Source: Flavobacterium coralii (GTDB taxonomy: Bacteria > Bacteroidota > Bacteroidia > Flavobacteriales > Flavobacteriaceae). Taken from it: a stretch of 64,000 nt of DNA. Below, one piece after another: positions 1 through 9,085 of the stretch. The position numbers and the translations under genes were made by a program. Position 1 is the first letter of the stretch. The number at the start of each line of letters is the position of its first letter. The stretch spans positions 372,001 to 436,000 of the forward strand of contig NZ_JAHDIU010000001.1 in NCBI RefSeq assembly GCF_019891545.1, read 5' to 3'. The notes under the pieces were generated by a model. The model was given only the letters and a program-made list of their open reading frames with translations, was not told where the DNA came from and searched no databases.

Positions 1-491
1 TATTCCTTATTAAGCCTGTTCATGGCAACAGTATCATTTGTTTTACGGGCTTCCATCATTACAGGAGTATTATCCTGCTGAAACTTCATCACCTTTGCAG
101 TATTAGCTTTTGTCTTGTCGTAATACTCGTTTAGTTTATCATTATTAAACGTACCTGATTGCACAGACCTGTAAATACTGTCTTTATTTACTTTGATGTT
201 TATACTTCCGTTCTCTAATATAAAGTTAGCCTTTTCCATTGGCTTAGTTTCAAATGAAAGGAAATGCAGCGAAGGCTCTTCTGTAGTGCCTTTAAAAGTG
301 AATTTACCGTTTTCAACAACAACAGTATCTACAGGCTCAAAACCCATAGCGCCCTGTTTTTCCAGTACAACTTTTTTGCCGTCGAAATCGCTGCCTTCAA
401 TACTACCTGTAATTTCATACTCATTGTCTGCCAGTTTGTTGCAAGATATTACTGCTGCTGACAGTGCAAGGAACAAAAAGAATTTTTTCAT
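1..491 (-). CDS. DUF4369-type lipoprotein, partial (N-terminal part only)
   Basis: The reading frame opens at the ATG whose complement is at 489-491 and stays open to the left edge, so about 163 residues are visible and the C-terminus lies outside the window. The protein starts with a lipoprotein signal (hydrophobic stretch ending in AVISC, Cys about residue 18). It continues with a beta-rich segment (ITGSIEGSDFDGKKVVLEKQ, then FTFKGTTEEP) typical of the DUF4369 domain. In Bacteroidota that domain often precedes a thioredoxin/AhpC-TSA domain; whether one follows here cannot be seen. It is probably an envelope lipoprotein with a redox role, which is inference from family architecture. Confidence 0.75.
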   Translation of the reverse strand, partial: MKKFFLFLALSAAVISCNKLADNEYEITGSIEGSDFDGKKVVLEKQGAMGFEPVDTVVVENGKFTFKGTTEEPSLHFLSFETKPMEKANFILENGSINIKVNKDSIYRSVQSGTFNNDKLNEYYDKTKANTAKVMKFQQDNTPVMMEARKTNDTVAMNRLNKE

Positions 492-563
492 ATTTTTTAT
501 CTGATTAATTTGCTGCAAAAGTATTTAATTTTTGGTACGTTGCAGCTTCGCATTCAAATTGTT

Positions 564-1973
564 TTATGCAGGCTGTCCTGCGGGTGTTGTTATCTTTACA
601 CCGGTCTGCTTAATACCCCCAAAGCCTTTTTCTACATTAATCATGTTATGGTAACCGCGTGCCTTTAGAATAGATGCCATTATTACCGAACGGTATCCGC
701 CTGCGCAATGCAGGTAAAAATCGCCATTTGCGGGCACCTCTGCAAGTTGCTCGTTCACAAAATCAAGAGGTATGTTTACAGCCCCCTCAACATAACCGTT
801 GCCATATTCGCCCGGTTTGCGGCTGTCGATAACAGGTAAGTTGTTTTCTGCCAGCCCTTCTGCAAAAGCTTCAGGAGATACAGAGCGTATGGTATCTGTT
901 TCAAAGCCTGCATTCACCCATGCTTCCATTCCGCCTTCAAGGTAGCCCAGGACATTATCAAAACCGACACGGCTAAGCCTTGTTACGGCTTCTGTTTCCT
1001 TTCCTTCGGGCACAACAAGCAGCAGAGGCTGGTTTACATCGCGTATAAGCGCACCTACCCATGGGGCAAAATTGCCGTTTAAGCCAATAAATATTGATCC
1101 CGGTATGTGCCCTTCAACAAAATCATCCTGTGGCCTTACATCCAGCACTATTGCGCCCGTATTTTGTGCCAGTTCCTTCAGCAGGGCAGGGGTAAGCGGT
1201 TTTAGCGCTTTATCCATTACAGCATCAAGGCTTTCGTAGCCTTTAATGTTAAGCATAACATTTTGCGGAAAATATGCAGGCGGTGCGCCCAGCCCATCAA
1301 GCAGTTCTTTGATAAACTCCTCTTTGGTCATATCTGCCCTTAGGGCATAATTAGTTTTCTTTTGGTTGCCGAGTGTATCAGTAGTTTCCTTGCTCATGTT
1401 CTTGCCGCATGCACTTCCTGCACCGTGGCTCGGGTATACTGTAATATCATCCGGCAGCGGCATAATTTTATTGCGTAAGGAATCATAAAGATGCGAAGCA
1501 AGCACTTCCTGCGTAAGCTCCTCTGTAAGTGATTGTGCAAGGTCGGGCCTGCCAACATCTCCAATAAAAAGAGTATCTCCGGTAATGATGCCGTGCAATT
1601 TGCCATTTTCGTCACTTAGCAGGTAACAGGTGCTTTCCAGCGTATGCCCCGGCGTGTGTATCGCTTTAATACTGTAATCGCCAACTCTAAAGACTTCACC
1701 GTCTGTTGCAATATGGGCTTCAAAATCGGGTTTGGCGGTTGGACCATATATTATTTTAGCACCTGTCTTTTTTGCAAGGTCTAAATGCCCTGATACAAAA
1801 TCGGCATGAAAATGCGTTTCAAAAATGTATTTTATGGCTGCATTATCTTTTGCTGCTTTCTCAATATAAGGCTGTACTTCCCTTAGCGGGTCAAAAATAG
1901 CGGCTTCGCCGTTGCTTTCAAGGTAGTAGGCGGCCTGCGCGATGCAGCCCGTGTATATTTGTTCAATTTTCAT
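564..1973 (-). CDS. MBL-fold persulfide dioxygenase with two rhodanese domains (CstB-like)
   Basis: A 469-residue protein. The N-terminal metallo-beta-lactamase domain (about 1-250) has the metal motif HFHADF near residues 54-59, HTPGH near 107 and a GDTLFIGDVGRPD block, the ETHE1/persulfide dioxygenase type. Two rhodanese domains follow. The first (about 262-355) keeps the fold (LDVRPQDDF, EGHIPGS) but has VVPEGKE where the catalytic Cys loop should be, so it looks inactive. The second (about 370-465) has the active loop CAGGYRS. This order of dioxygenase, pseudo-rhodanese and rhodanese matches CstB-type enzymes, which oxidise low-molecular-weight persulfides to thiosulfate or sulfite. It is cytoplasmic, with no signal peptide. 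A related sulfur transport cluster lies at 43.8-46.4 kb. Confidence 0.85.
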   Translation of the reverse strand: MKIEQIYTGCIAQAAYYLESNGEAAIFDPLREVQPYIEKAAKDNAAIKYIFETHFHADFVSGHLDLAKKTGAKIIYGPTAKPDFEAHIATDGEVFRVGDYSIKAIHTPGHTLESTCYLLSDENGKLHGIITGDTLFIGDVGRPDLAQSLTEELTQEVLASHLYDSLRNKIMPLPDDITVYPSHGAGSACGKNMSKETTDTLGNQKKTNYALRADMTKEEFIKELLDGLGAPPAYFPQNVMLNIKGYESLDAVMDKALKPLTPALLKELAQNTGAIVLDVRPQDDFVEGHIPGSIFIGLNGNFAPWVGALIRDVNQPLLLVVPEGKETEAVTRLSRVGFDNVLGYLEGGMEAWVNAGFETDTIRSVSPEAFAEGLAENNLPVIDSRKPGEYGNGYVEGAVNIPLDFVNEQLAEVPANGDFYLHCAGGYRSVIMASILKARGYHNMINVEKGFGGIKQTGVKITTPAGQPA

Positions 1974-1997
1974 TTTAAACTTCCAGGTTTATTTACG

Positions 1998-2005
1998 CAA
2001 AGATA
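1998..2005 (-). promoter_or_regulatory. -7 box TATCTTTG before the MBL-rhodanese gene
   Basis: The complement reads TATCTTTG, a match to the Bacteroidota -7 consensus TAnnTTTG, 25 bases before the ATG at 1973. No clear -33 TTG was found at the expected distance. Confidence 0.45.
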
Positions 2006-2215
2006 CCAAAACCAATGTAATGGTTGCAGTGTTACATAACTGTTTGTGAATGCTGCTGATAATTAGCTTCTTAGCGATTGTATTGCATAATGTGAAATTG
2101 AGGATTATCTATTTATGCTGTTTTCTGATTTTGTTAAATTATGGCAATCATAATTTTTGTAATCAAATTTTAAAAATTTAATAATTACAGCATTAAACTT
2201 ATCATAAACTTGATA

Positions 2216-2223
2216 TATATTTG
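2216..2223 (+). promoter_or_regulatory. -7 box TATATTTG before glutamate dehydrogenase
   Basis: TATATTTG matches TAnnTTTG and would start transcription about 2230. That places the gdh start at 2278 rather than at the in-frame upstream TTG, which lies inside the box. The rest of the 304-base divergent gap (1974-2277) is AT-rich and shows no gene or other structure. Confidence 0.5.
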
Positions 2224-2277
2224 TATGCTTTTTTTAAAGCCAACACGGTTTATAAATACAACGTTGTAAATTTAATT

Positions 2278-3552
2278 ATGGCAACAGCAGTTAAGCCCCG
2301 CGTGGGCATGTATGAAAATGTAAAAAACCAGTTTGAAAAAGCTGCGACGGTTATGGGACTGGACGAAAGCGTTAAAAAGATCCTTTCTATAACCAACAAT
2401 GAAATAGTGGTGCATTTTCCTGTAAAGATGGATAATGGAACTGTAGAGGTGTTTACAGGCTACCGCGTTCAGCATAATAATGCTTTAGGCCCTTATAAAG
2501 GAGGGTTAAGATACCACCCTACAGTAGATATTGATGCCGCTAGGGCACTTGCTACCTGGATGACATGGAAAACATCTTTGGCAGGCCTGCCTTATGGTGG
2601 CGGTAAAGGTGGTATACAGATAGACCCTAAATTATACTCACAGTCAGAACTGGAGCGTATAACAAGGAGGTTTACTTATGCGTTAGGTGACAATATTGGC
2701 CCTGAGCATGACATACCTGCACCGGATGTAAATACTAATGCACAGATGATGGCATGGATTGCCGATACCTACATGAGTACAAAATCTCCTGCAGAGCGTT
2801 CTAAAAATCAGCACGTGGTTACAGGTAAGCCTGTAGGTTCGGGTGGTTTGGAAGGCCGCGACAGGGCAACCGGTTTTGGTGTTGTGGTTACGCTTGAAAG
2901 CTGGGCAAAGGTTAAAGGCACTACGCTTGAAGGCAAAAAGTATATCGTTCAGGGGTTTGGTAATGTAGGCTACTGGGCTGCACACTTTATGCACAAAAAT
3001 GGTGCTATACTGGTGGGGGTACAGGATGCTACTGGCACTATATATAACGCTGAAGGTATAGACCCGGAGGCATTATTGCGCTACCAGGCAGAAAACGGCA
3101 CTATAACCGGCTATAAAGGCACTCAGGACTATGATACCGATACTTTTTTCGGGATTGAGTGTGATATTGTTATACCTGCTGCACTTGGCAACCAGATTAC
3201 AGCCGATAACGCAAACAGCATTAAAGCGCAGGTAATTGCCGAAGGCGCTAACGGGCCTGTAGATACTGATGGTGAGGTTATACTTTTAGAAAATGGTATA
3301 GATATTATACCGGATATTCTTTGCAATTCTGGTGGTGTAATAGGCAGTTACTTTGAGTGGCTTCAAAATCGTAATGGTGAGATATGGAGCATGGATGATG
3401 TAATTGTGAAACTAAGGAAGAAGCTTGAAGAAGCTTTCAATAAAGTAATAACAACATCTGTACAATACCAGACAGACTGGAGGACGGCAGCCTATATACA
3501 GGCGCTTACGCGTATTGAAATGGCATATAAGCAAAGGGGTATTTTCCCTTAA
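2278..3552 (+). CDS. Glu/Leu/Phe/Val family dehydrogenase, glutamate dehydrogenase
   Basis: A 424-residue enzyme that interconverts glutamate and 2-oxoglutarate plus ammonia in the cytoplasm. Visible motifs are KGGLRYHP, the catalytic-lysine region PYGGGKGGI, GPEHDIPAPDVNT, the nucleotide-binding loop GFGNVG and CNSGGVIGSYFEW near the end. Length fits the hexameric bacterial family. The ATG at 2278 was chosen because the frame upstream of it overlaps a likely promoter and does not resemble the family. NAD or NADP preference cannot be decided by eye. The gene stands alone and ends at a strong terminator. Confidence 0.9.
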   Translation: MATAVKPRVGMYENVKNQFEKAATVMGLDESVKKILSITNNEIVVHFPVKMDNGTVEVFTGYRVQHNNALGPYKGGLRYHPTVDIDAARALATWMTWKTSLAGLPYGGGKGGIQIDPKLYSQSELERITRRFTYALGDNIGPEHDIPAPDVNTNAQMMAWIADTYMSTKSPAERSKNQHVVTGKPVGSGGLEGRDRATGFGVVVTLESWAKVKGTTLEGKKYIVQGFGNVGYWAAHFMHKNGAILVGVQDATGTIYNAEGIDPEALLRYQAENGTITGYKGTQDYDTDTFFGIECDIVIPAALGNQITADNANSIKAQVIAEGANGPVDTDGEVILLENGIDIIPDILCNSGGVIGSYFEWLQNRNGEIWSMDDVIVKLRKKLEEAFNKVITTSVQYQTDWRTAAYIQALTRIEMAYKQRGIFP

Positions 3553-3572
3553 TAAAAAATAAACATGCAATT

Positions 3573-3602
3573 AAAAGTGTCCTTAAAACGGACACTTTTT
3601 TT
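3573..3602 (+). terminator. Rho-independent terminator after glutamate dehydrogenase
   Basis: A perfect 10-base stem, AAAAGTGTCC with GGACACTTTT, and a 7-base loop, followed by further T residues, 20 bases after the stop codon. Confidence 0.85.
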
Positions 3603-3605
3603 GTT

Positions 3606-3613
3606 TATCTTTG
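3606..3613 (+). promoter_or_regulatory. -7 box TATCTTTG before the secreted protein at 3633
   Basis: TATCTTTG fits TAnnTTTG and lies directly after the terminator of the previous gene, 19 bases before the ATG at 3633. The next gene is therefore an independent unit. Confidence 0.5.
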
Positions 3614-3632
3614 TGTATAAGCCTTTTACACC

Positions 3633-4034
3633 ATGAAAAAATTACTACTACTTTCGGTACTCATGGCGGCTACGGCAGCCTCTGCACAATATACCAATGC
3701 ACTGCATTTTAAAGATACTACTGAAGAAAAGCCGCAACAGTTTTCTTCAGGCAATATGCCTGATGTGCTTTCTGCAGCTGTAAAGCAGGTATTTGAAAAG
3801 CACGAAACATCGCCTTTTTCAATAGGATTTAGTATGTATGGTACTGCATACAGGAATATCTTTTCATTTTATTATGAAGTTACGGGAGACAGGACTAACT
3901 ACGGCTTTAATACTATATATGTTGGGCATAACGACAGGCTGTACTATGATGGCTACAGGCCAATAATAATAAGTATGCCCGGTGCAGGTATAGATCTTGA
4001 TAACATCAATTACTTCGGCCCCGGCTGCAGGTAA
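3633..4034 (+). CDS. Small secreted protein, function unknown
   Basis: A 133-residue protein with a clear signal peptide (MKKLLLLSVLMAATAASAQ, cleavage after about residue 18). The mature part has alternating aromatic and polar residues (FSIGFSMYGTAYRNIFSFYY), suggesting a small beta-rich periplasmic or outer membrane protein, and ends in GPGCR. I do not recognise the family. It is a single-gene unit with its own promoter and a shared hairpin terminator. Confidence 0.7.
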   Translation: MKKLLLLSVLMAATAASAQYTNALHFKDTTEEKPQQFSSGNMPDVLSAAVKQVFEKHETSPFSIGFSMYGTAYRNIFSFYYEVTGDRTNYGFNTIYVGHNDRLYYDGYRPIIISMPGAGIDLDNINYFGPGCR

Positions 4035-4038
4035 TCAT

Positions 4039-4071
4039 AAAAAAGGCGGAACAATTTGTTCCGCCTTTTTT
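4039..4071. terminator. Bidirectional terminator between convergent genes
   Basis: AAAAAGGCGGAACA pairs with TGTTCCGCCTTTTT around a 3-base loop, with A and T tracts on both sides. It can end both the small secreted gene on the plus strand and the receptor gene on the minus strand. Confidence 0.85.
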
Positions 4072-4072
4072 A

Positions 4073-6613
4073 TTATCCTCCCATATATTCATCGTCTCCG
4101 CCGCCCTGCTGGTCACGCTGCTCGCGTTGCCTTTCATTCTTTTTCATATTAAAGCGATAGGTGAATGACAGGGTTACCTGCCTTTCCCTCCATTGCATTT
4201 CGCTGTAGGAATCTACCTGAGGCAGGTTAGTGTACATCCTTCTTTTACGTGAGTTAAAAATATCGCTAACGTTTAATGACAGTGTAGCCCTTTCATTAAG
4301 TATATCTTTACTGATTGCTGTATTGGCAGAAAAAATGCCTAAGCTGCGGCCCTGTGCGTTATCCTGTGGGCCCCTGTAATCGGCATTGAGCTGCCAATCT
4401 ATTTTTAAGGGAAGGCTTATTTTTGAATTAACCCTTGTAAACCAGCTGTAAGCGGTATTATCAAAGTTTTGTGTCACTACATTACCTTCAAAGTCGGTAT
4501 AGGTATAATCTCCATCGGTCTCATTCCTGAAAAAGTTGAAGTTACTGTTTATCCTCCACCACCTGTAAGGGTTGTAATTAATGTTAAACTCAAAACCAAA
4601 GCGGTATTCTTTGGCAAGGTTAATGGGCGTAGTAAGGATAATAGGTGTCCTTATGTCTGCTCCGCCAATAACTTCTATAACCTCGTTGTTTTCACCTATA
4701 ACATCTTCACCATCTACAACCTGTGTTACAAAGTCGCCGGACTCCCTTCTTACAAACTGGAAAGAATCATCTGTTATATTAATATAAGCAGAAGTGCTAA
4801 AGGTAAGTTTGCCCCATTTTTTAAGATAGCCTAAATCAAAAGCATTTGTCATAGAAGGATCTAAATCAGGGTTACCTGTAAATATATTAATGTTGCTGGC
4901 AAGGCTTGAGAATGGATTAATAAAGCGTCCTCTCGGCCTGTTAATGCGTCGGCTGTAGCTTATGCTTACATTGCTGCTTTCTGAAAACTCGTACGTCAGG
5001 AATGCGCTCGGGAAAAAGTTGTTATATCTTTTATTGTTATAATCACTTGCATTTACAAGGTTTACATCAATATCACTGTCTTCCCACCTTAACCCAAGCA
5101 GGTATGAGAAATTACCAATTTTAGAACCGAACTGTGCATAAAATGCATTTACCTTTTCTTTATATTCCAATAGGTTGGTAAAGTTAGGGTTAGTTACCCA
5201 GACATTACCCTGCAGTTCTTCAGCTTTAGAGTCGGTAACCAGTTCGGTAAAGCTGCCGCGGTATCCTGCCTCAAATTGGTTCCCTTCCCCAAACGGGTAA
5301 ACATAGTCGGCCTGAACCAGTTGCCTGTTTTCATCTTCATCATTAAGCGTACGCTCAAATGTGTTATCAGTTTCAGGAGTTGCGGTATTCAAGACAATAT
5401 CATCAATACGCGCAGTTTCATAATCGGTATTCTTGGCAAACGATGCATCTATACGAAGTTCATGACCGTCATTATTAAATTTTTTGAGTAGGTTGGTAGA
5501 GAACTGTACGTTATCATCATTTTCATCCTCAACATTATAACGAAAACGGGTTTTATCAAAATTGCCGTTGGCATCAAAATAATCAAAATAGGTGCTGGTA
5601 GGGTTATCTCCTTCGCTGCTCCTTACATTAACTGAGTTAGTCCATGTAGTACTTTCATCAAGGAAAAGTTCAATCCCGAACCCTCCGTTAAATCCTTCGC
5701 TCTGGCGCAGGTTATCCCTTCGCTCATCAACAAAGCTTGTGGTGTTACCGTCACCGTCAAAATATTCGGCATCTGTAAAGCTGTTGCCCGGGCTTTTCCT
5801 GTAATTATAGCCCAGGTTAGAAAAAAGGTTAAAATTTTCGCTCCTGAAGTTGAGGTTGGCACTAACACTATGGTTGGCAGGGTCTCCCACAGAGGCGATA
5901 ACAGAACCGTTAAATCCGTTTGCTTTGCCCTTTTTCAGGATAATGTTTATAATACCACCGCCACCTTCGGCATCATAGCGGGCGGAGGGGTTGGTTATAA
6001 CCTCTACTTTATCTACAGAATCTGCAGGAAGCAGCCTTAGCACTTCCGCAACATTGGTACCTGCAAGGTTAGAAGGGCGACCGTCTATTAGTATGGTAAC
6101 ACTTTCGTTACCCCTTAGGCTCACGTTACCTTCAACATCTACGGATACCGAGGGCACGTTATCCAGCACATCGCTAACGGTACCACCCCTTACAATCATG
6201 TCCTGTCCCACGCTGTAAACTCTTTTGTCAAGCTTAATATCTACAGTGCTGCGTTCTGCAACAATTTCTACTTCATTAAGCAATTTTGCATCAGGCGCCA
6301 TGGCAGTAATGCCTAAATCGGTATTGCTGCTTACCTGCCTGTTTTGTATAGCAGTAGATTTAAAAGATATAAAATCGAATTTAATGTTGTAAGTACCGGG
6401 AGCCACTTCTATACTATAACGTCCGTTAACATCGGTAAGCCCGCCATTAACGGTAACATTATCTGTTGTTTGTATGGTTACGGTTGCAAATTCGAGCGGT
6501 TGTTTGGTTTCCTGTTCTATAACTGTACCGGTTACAGTTACTTTATTTTGTGAAAAAGCTACAAGAGGAGTAATTAAGGCGAATAAAAATAATAACGTTC
6601 TAAAATTTTTCAT
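4073..6613 (-). CDS. TonB-dependent receptor-like outer membrane beta-barrel protein
   Basis: An 846-residue outer membrane protein. Order of parts: signal peptide (about 1-21, ending VAFSQ), a carboxypeptidase-regulatory-like beta domain (about 24-105), a plug-like domain (about 120-230 with SVDVEGNVSLRGNESVTILI and a YDAEGGGGIINIILKKG turn), then a long barrel of alternating strands. The C-terminus is a short Gly/Asp/Gln-rich tail after FTYRFNMKK. This is the outer-membrane beta-barrel family 3 architecture common in Flavobacteriia. Substrate is unknown, and no SusD partner or TonB energiser lies nearby, so it is not a polysaccharide utilisation locus. Confidence 0.85.
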   Translation of the reverse strand: MKNFRTLLFLFALITPLVAFSQNKVTVTGTVIEQETKQPLEFATVTIQTTDNVTVNGGLTDVNGRYSIEVAPGTYNIKFDFISFKSTAIQNRQVSSNTDLGITAMAPDAKLLNEVEIVAERSTVDIKLDKRVYSVGQDMIVRGGTVSDVLDNVPSVSVDVEGNVSLRGNESVTILIDGRPSNLAGTNVAEVLRLLPADSVDKVEVITNPSARYDAEGGGGIINIILKKGKANGFNGSVIASVGDPANHSVSANLNFRSENFNLFSNLGYNYRKSPGNSFTDAEYFDGDGNTTSFVDERRDNLRQSEGFNGGFGIELFLDESTTWTNSVNVRSSEGDNPTSTYFDYFDANGNFDKTRFRYNVEDENDDNVQFSTNLLKKFNNDGHELRIDASFAKNTDYETARIDDIVLNTATPETDNTFERTLNDEDENRQLVQADYVYPFGEGNQFEAGYRGSFTELVTDSKAEELQGNVWVTNPNFTNLLEYKEKVNAFYAQFGSKIGNFSYLLGLRWEDSDIDVNLVNASDYNNKRYNNFFPSAFLTYEFSESSNVSISYSRRINRPRGRFINPFSSLASNINIFTGNPDLDPSMTNAFDLGYLKKWGKLTFSTSAYINITDDSFQFVRRESGDFVTQVVDGEDVIGENNEVIEVIGGADIRTPIILTTPINLAKEYRFGFEFNINYNPYRWWRINSNFNFFRNETDGDYTYTDFEGNVVTQNFDNTAYSWFTRVNSKISLPLKIDWQLNADYRGPQDNAQGRSLGIFSANTAISKDILNERATLSLNVSDIFNSRKRRMYTNLPQVDSYSEMQWRERQVTLSFTYRFNMKKNERQREQRDQQGGGDDEYMGG

Positions 6614-6692
6614 GAATTATTTTGTGTAATGATATCGGCGTGTTTGACCGCTAAAATGATGCAAGGTTTAATTTACAAAACCTAAAACTTTG

Positions 6693-7034
6693 TTAAAGTA
6701 TCTCTTTGATTTTATCGGCAGGCCTTGCTATAACAGCTTTATCGTTGTGTACAACAATAGGACGTTCTATAAGCGCAGGGTGCATAACCATTGCATCAAT
6801 TGTTTGTTCATCAGTAAGTTGCTTATCTTTATAGGCTTCTTTCCAAACCGTTTCTTTTTGCCTTACCAGGTCTATAGGGGCTATGCCCAGTTTACTGATA
6901 ATTTCTGTGAGTTCCTCTTTGCTTAAAGGTTCATTTAAATATTTTACAATTGTAAAGGGCTGATTTAAAAGTTCCAGCATCTGCAAGCCTTCACGCGACT
7001 TGCTGCATCTTGGGTTATGGTATATGGTAATCAT
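6693..7034 (-). CDS. ArsC/YfgD-family glutaredoxin-like reductase
   Basis: A 113-residue thioredoxin-fold protein beginning MITIYHNPRCSKSREG, with the family Cys about residue 11. Later motifs are VKYLNEPLSKEEL and a conserved ERPIVV block. It resembles glutaredoxin-dependent arsenate reductases, especially the YfgD branch. There is no ars regulator or arsenite pump beside it, so a role in arsenate resistance is not shown; a general thiol redox role is equally possible. The ATG at 7034 gives the canonical N-terminus; a start 15 bases upstream is also open. Confidence 0.8.
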   Translation of the reverse strand: MITIYHNPRCSKSREGLQMLELLNQPFTIVKYLNEPLSKEELTEIISKLGIAPIDLVRQKETVWKEAYKDKQLTDEQTIDAMVMHPALIERPIVVHNDKAVIARPADKIKEIL

Positions 7035-7110
7035 GTTTCTTTTTTGCAAAGAAAGCCATTATAACCCGAAAATCGAAGTATATTAGTGCAAACAAATTAT
7101 ACGTTACCTT

Positions 7111-8025
7111 ATGTTTATAGCACAGGCATATACCAAAAATTTTGATATTGTAAAGTACTTACCTATACCTGTAATTTTCCTTATTATTATCGTGCTTAAC
7201 TATGTTCTTCTTGCAGTAATGCCTGTAAATGTAGAGCAGATAATGCGCGACCAGATTGCTCAAAAAGGAGAAAACCGTGTTTTTGCTGAAACACTTGCAC
7301 CACTGGCTTTTTTCCTGGTAGTACTGTTGGTTTGGGTAAAGTTTGTGCACAAGCAGAGCATAACAAGCCTTACCACATCAAGGTACAGGATAGACTGGGG
7401 GCGCATAGGCTTCTCTTTTGTGTTGTGGGGCGGTATAACTGCCGCACTTACAGCCATAGCTTATTTTGCCACTCCCGAAGATTTTCAGCTTAATTTTCAG
7501 CCCCGCGCTTTTGCCATACTTGCAGTAATAGCAATTATATTGGTACCCATGCAAACCAGTTTTGAAGAATACCTGTTTCGTGGCTACCTTATGCAGGGCA
7601 TTGGCGTTGCCACAAAAAGCAGGCTTATACCGCTTGTGGTAACATCGGTATTTTTCGGGCTTATGCACATAGCCAACCCCGAAGTGGGGAGGCTGGGCTA
7701 TATCTTATTGCTGTATTACGTGGGTACCGGTTTCTTTTTGGGTATCATTACCCTGATGGACGACGGTATGGAACTGGCGCTTGGCTTTCATGCCGCCAAT
7801 AATCTTATATCGGCGCTGCTGATAACATCTGACTGGACTGCTTTCCAGACACCATCTGTATTGAAAGATATGTCAGAGCCCTCTGCCGGCTATGATATAT
7901 TGCTGCCGCTTGTAATAATTTATCCGATTCTTTTATTTATCTTTAGTAGAAAATACAACTGGAACGGCTGGAGTGAAAAACTGACGGGGCGTGTTGTATT
8001 GCAAAAGCAAGACGAAACTAACTAA
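7111..8025 (+). CDS. CPBP-family intramembrane metalloprotease
   Basis: A 304-residue polytopic membrane protein with about eight hydrophobic segments. It carries the three CPBP/Abi motifs in order: EEYLFRG (EExxxR, about residue 150), a short FFGLMHIANP helix and GFHAANN near residue 228. These residues form the metal site of type II CAAX-prenyl-protease-like enzymes. The substrate is unknown; bacterial members do not need prenylated substrates. It is followed closely by menE, starting 13 bases later, so the two are probably cotranscribed. Confidence 0.85.
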   Translation: MFIAQAYTKNFDIVKYLPIPVIFLIIIVLNYVLLAVMPVNVEQIMRDQIAQKGENRVFAETLAPLAFFLVVLLVWVKFVHKQSITSLTTSRYRIDWGRIGFSFVLWGGITAALTAIAYFATPEDFQLNFQPRAFAILAVIAIILVPMQTSFEEYLFRGYLMQGIGVATKSRLIPLVVTSVFFGLMHIANPEVGRLGYILLLYYVGTGFFLGIITLMDDGMELALGFHAANNLISALLITSDWTAFQTPSVLKDMSEPSAGYDILLPLVIIYPILLFIFSRKYNWNGWSEKLTGRVVLQKQDETN

Positions 8026-8038
8026 ACAGAACGGAATT

Positions 8039-9085
8039 ATGAACAGGCCTGATTATCATTTTGTGCACAGCAGCTTTAAGCTGAACGGCTTTCATTTAAC
8101 AGAGGACGACCTTTGCCGTATTGCATACAGCTTTATAAAAGAAGGTGAACCGTTTGAAAGGGCGGTAGGAGATTTTTTGCTGGACTGGTTCGATAAGAAT
8201 GATTATATAGTAATGCAGACGTCCGGCACTACGGGCGAGCCAAAACCCATACGTGTAGAAAAGCAGGCTATGGTAAATTCGGCACTGGCTACGGGGGCTT
8301 TTTTCGACCTTGATCCCGGTATTAAAGTACTGCACTGCCTGCCAACACAATATGTAGCAGGGAAGATGATGCTGGTTCGCGCTTTTATTCTCGGATGGGA
8401 GCTCGACCTTGCAGAGCCTACATCATATCCACTGCGCCGCGCCGATGCTGTTTATGACTTTTCGGCTATGGTACCATTGCAGGCCCAGCACTCGCTGGAC
8501 AAACTGCACAAAGTGAAGAAACTTATTTTAGGCGGAGCAAAAGTAAGCAGCGCGCTTGCGGCACAGTTGCAGCAAATACCTACAGAAATATATGAAACTT
8601 ATGGCATGACCGAAACCATTACCCATATTGCCGCGAAGCGGGTAGGGGAAGAGGCTTTTACCGTACTGCCTAATATAAATGTGAGCGAGGATGAAAGGCA
8701 TTGCCTTGTTATTGATGCTTACACATTATGTGATGAACCTGTTGTAACCAATGATGTGGTTAAGGTTATCAGCGAAAACCAGTTTATCTGGCTGGGCCGT
8801 TATGACAATGTTATAAACAGCGGCGGCGTAAAGCTTTTCCCGGAGCAGATTGAGGAAAAACTTTCTGCTTATATCGACAGGCGCTTTTTTGTAAAAGGCG
8901 TTCCGGATGAAGAGCTTGGCGAGAAGCTTGTACTGGTGGTAGAAGGCGATGCATATGATATACCCGCTTCGGTATTTAAAAAGCTTGGCAAGTTTGAAAA
9001 GCCAAAAGAAATACTGTTTGTAGAAAAATTTGCTGAAACCAATTCAGGCAAAATTATACGCGAAAAAAGTATGGCCGTGGCTTAG
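8039..9085 (+). CDS. menE: AMP-binding acyl-CoA ligase, probable o-succinylbenzoate-CoA ligase
   Basis: A 348-residue member of the ANL superfamily, short like flavobacterial MenE proteins. It shows the phosphate-binding loop TSGTTGEPKP (about residue 62), YETYGMTET (adenylate-binding motif), WLGRYDNVINSGG and a C-terminal lysine in the SGKIIREK end. MenE activates o-succinylbenzoate with CoA in menaquinone synthesis. No other men gene is in the window, so the specific role rests on length and similarity only. The ATG at 8039 excludes an unrelated upstream extension. The stop codon overlaps the stop of the convergent M1 peptidase gene by four bases. Confidence 0.75.
   Translation: MNRPDYHFVHSSFKLNGFHLTEDDLCRIAYSFIKEGEPFERAVGDFLLDWFDKNDYIVMQTSGTTGEPKPIRVEKQAMVNSALATGAFFDLDPGIKVLHCLPTQYVAGKMMLVRAFILGWELDLAEPTSYPLRRADAVYDFSAMVPLQAQHSLDKLHKVKKLILGGAKVSSALAAQLQQIPTEIYETYGMTETITHIAAKRVGEEAFTVLPNINVSEDERHCLVIDAYTLCDEPVVTNDVVKVISENQFIWLGRYDNVINSGGVKLFPEQIEEKLSAYIDRRFFVKGVPDEELGEKLVLVVEGDAYDIPASVFKKLGKFEKPKEILFVEKFAETNSGKIIREKSMAVA

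Noticed and set aside
2221-2277. Longer N-terminus of glutamate dehydrogenase
   Set aside because: It starts at a non-ATG codon inside the likely promoter and adds residues unlike the family.
6693-7034. Arsenic resistance operon
   Set aside because: Only a YfgD/ArsC-like gene is present; no regulator or arsenite pump is adjacent.
9082-9085. Four-base overlap of menE and the M1 peptidase stops
   Set aside because: Convergent genes sharing stop-codon bases are common in compact genomes, and no function is implied.
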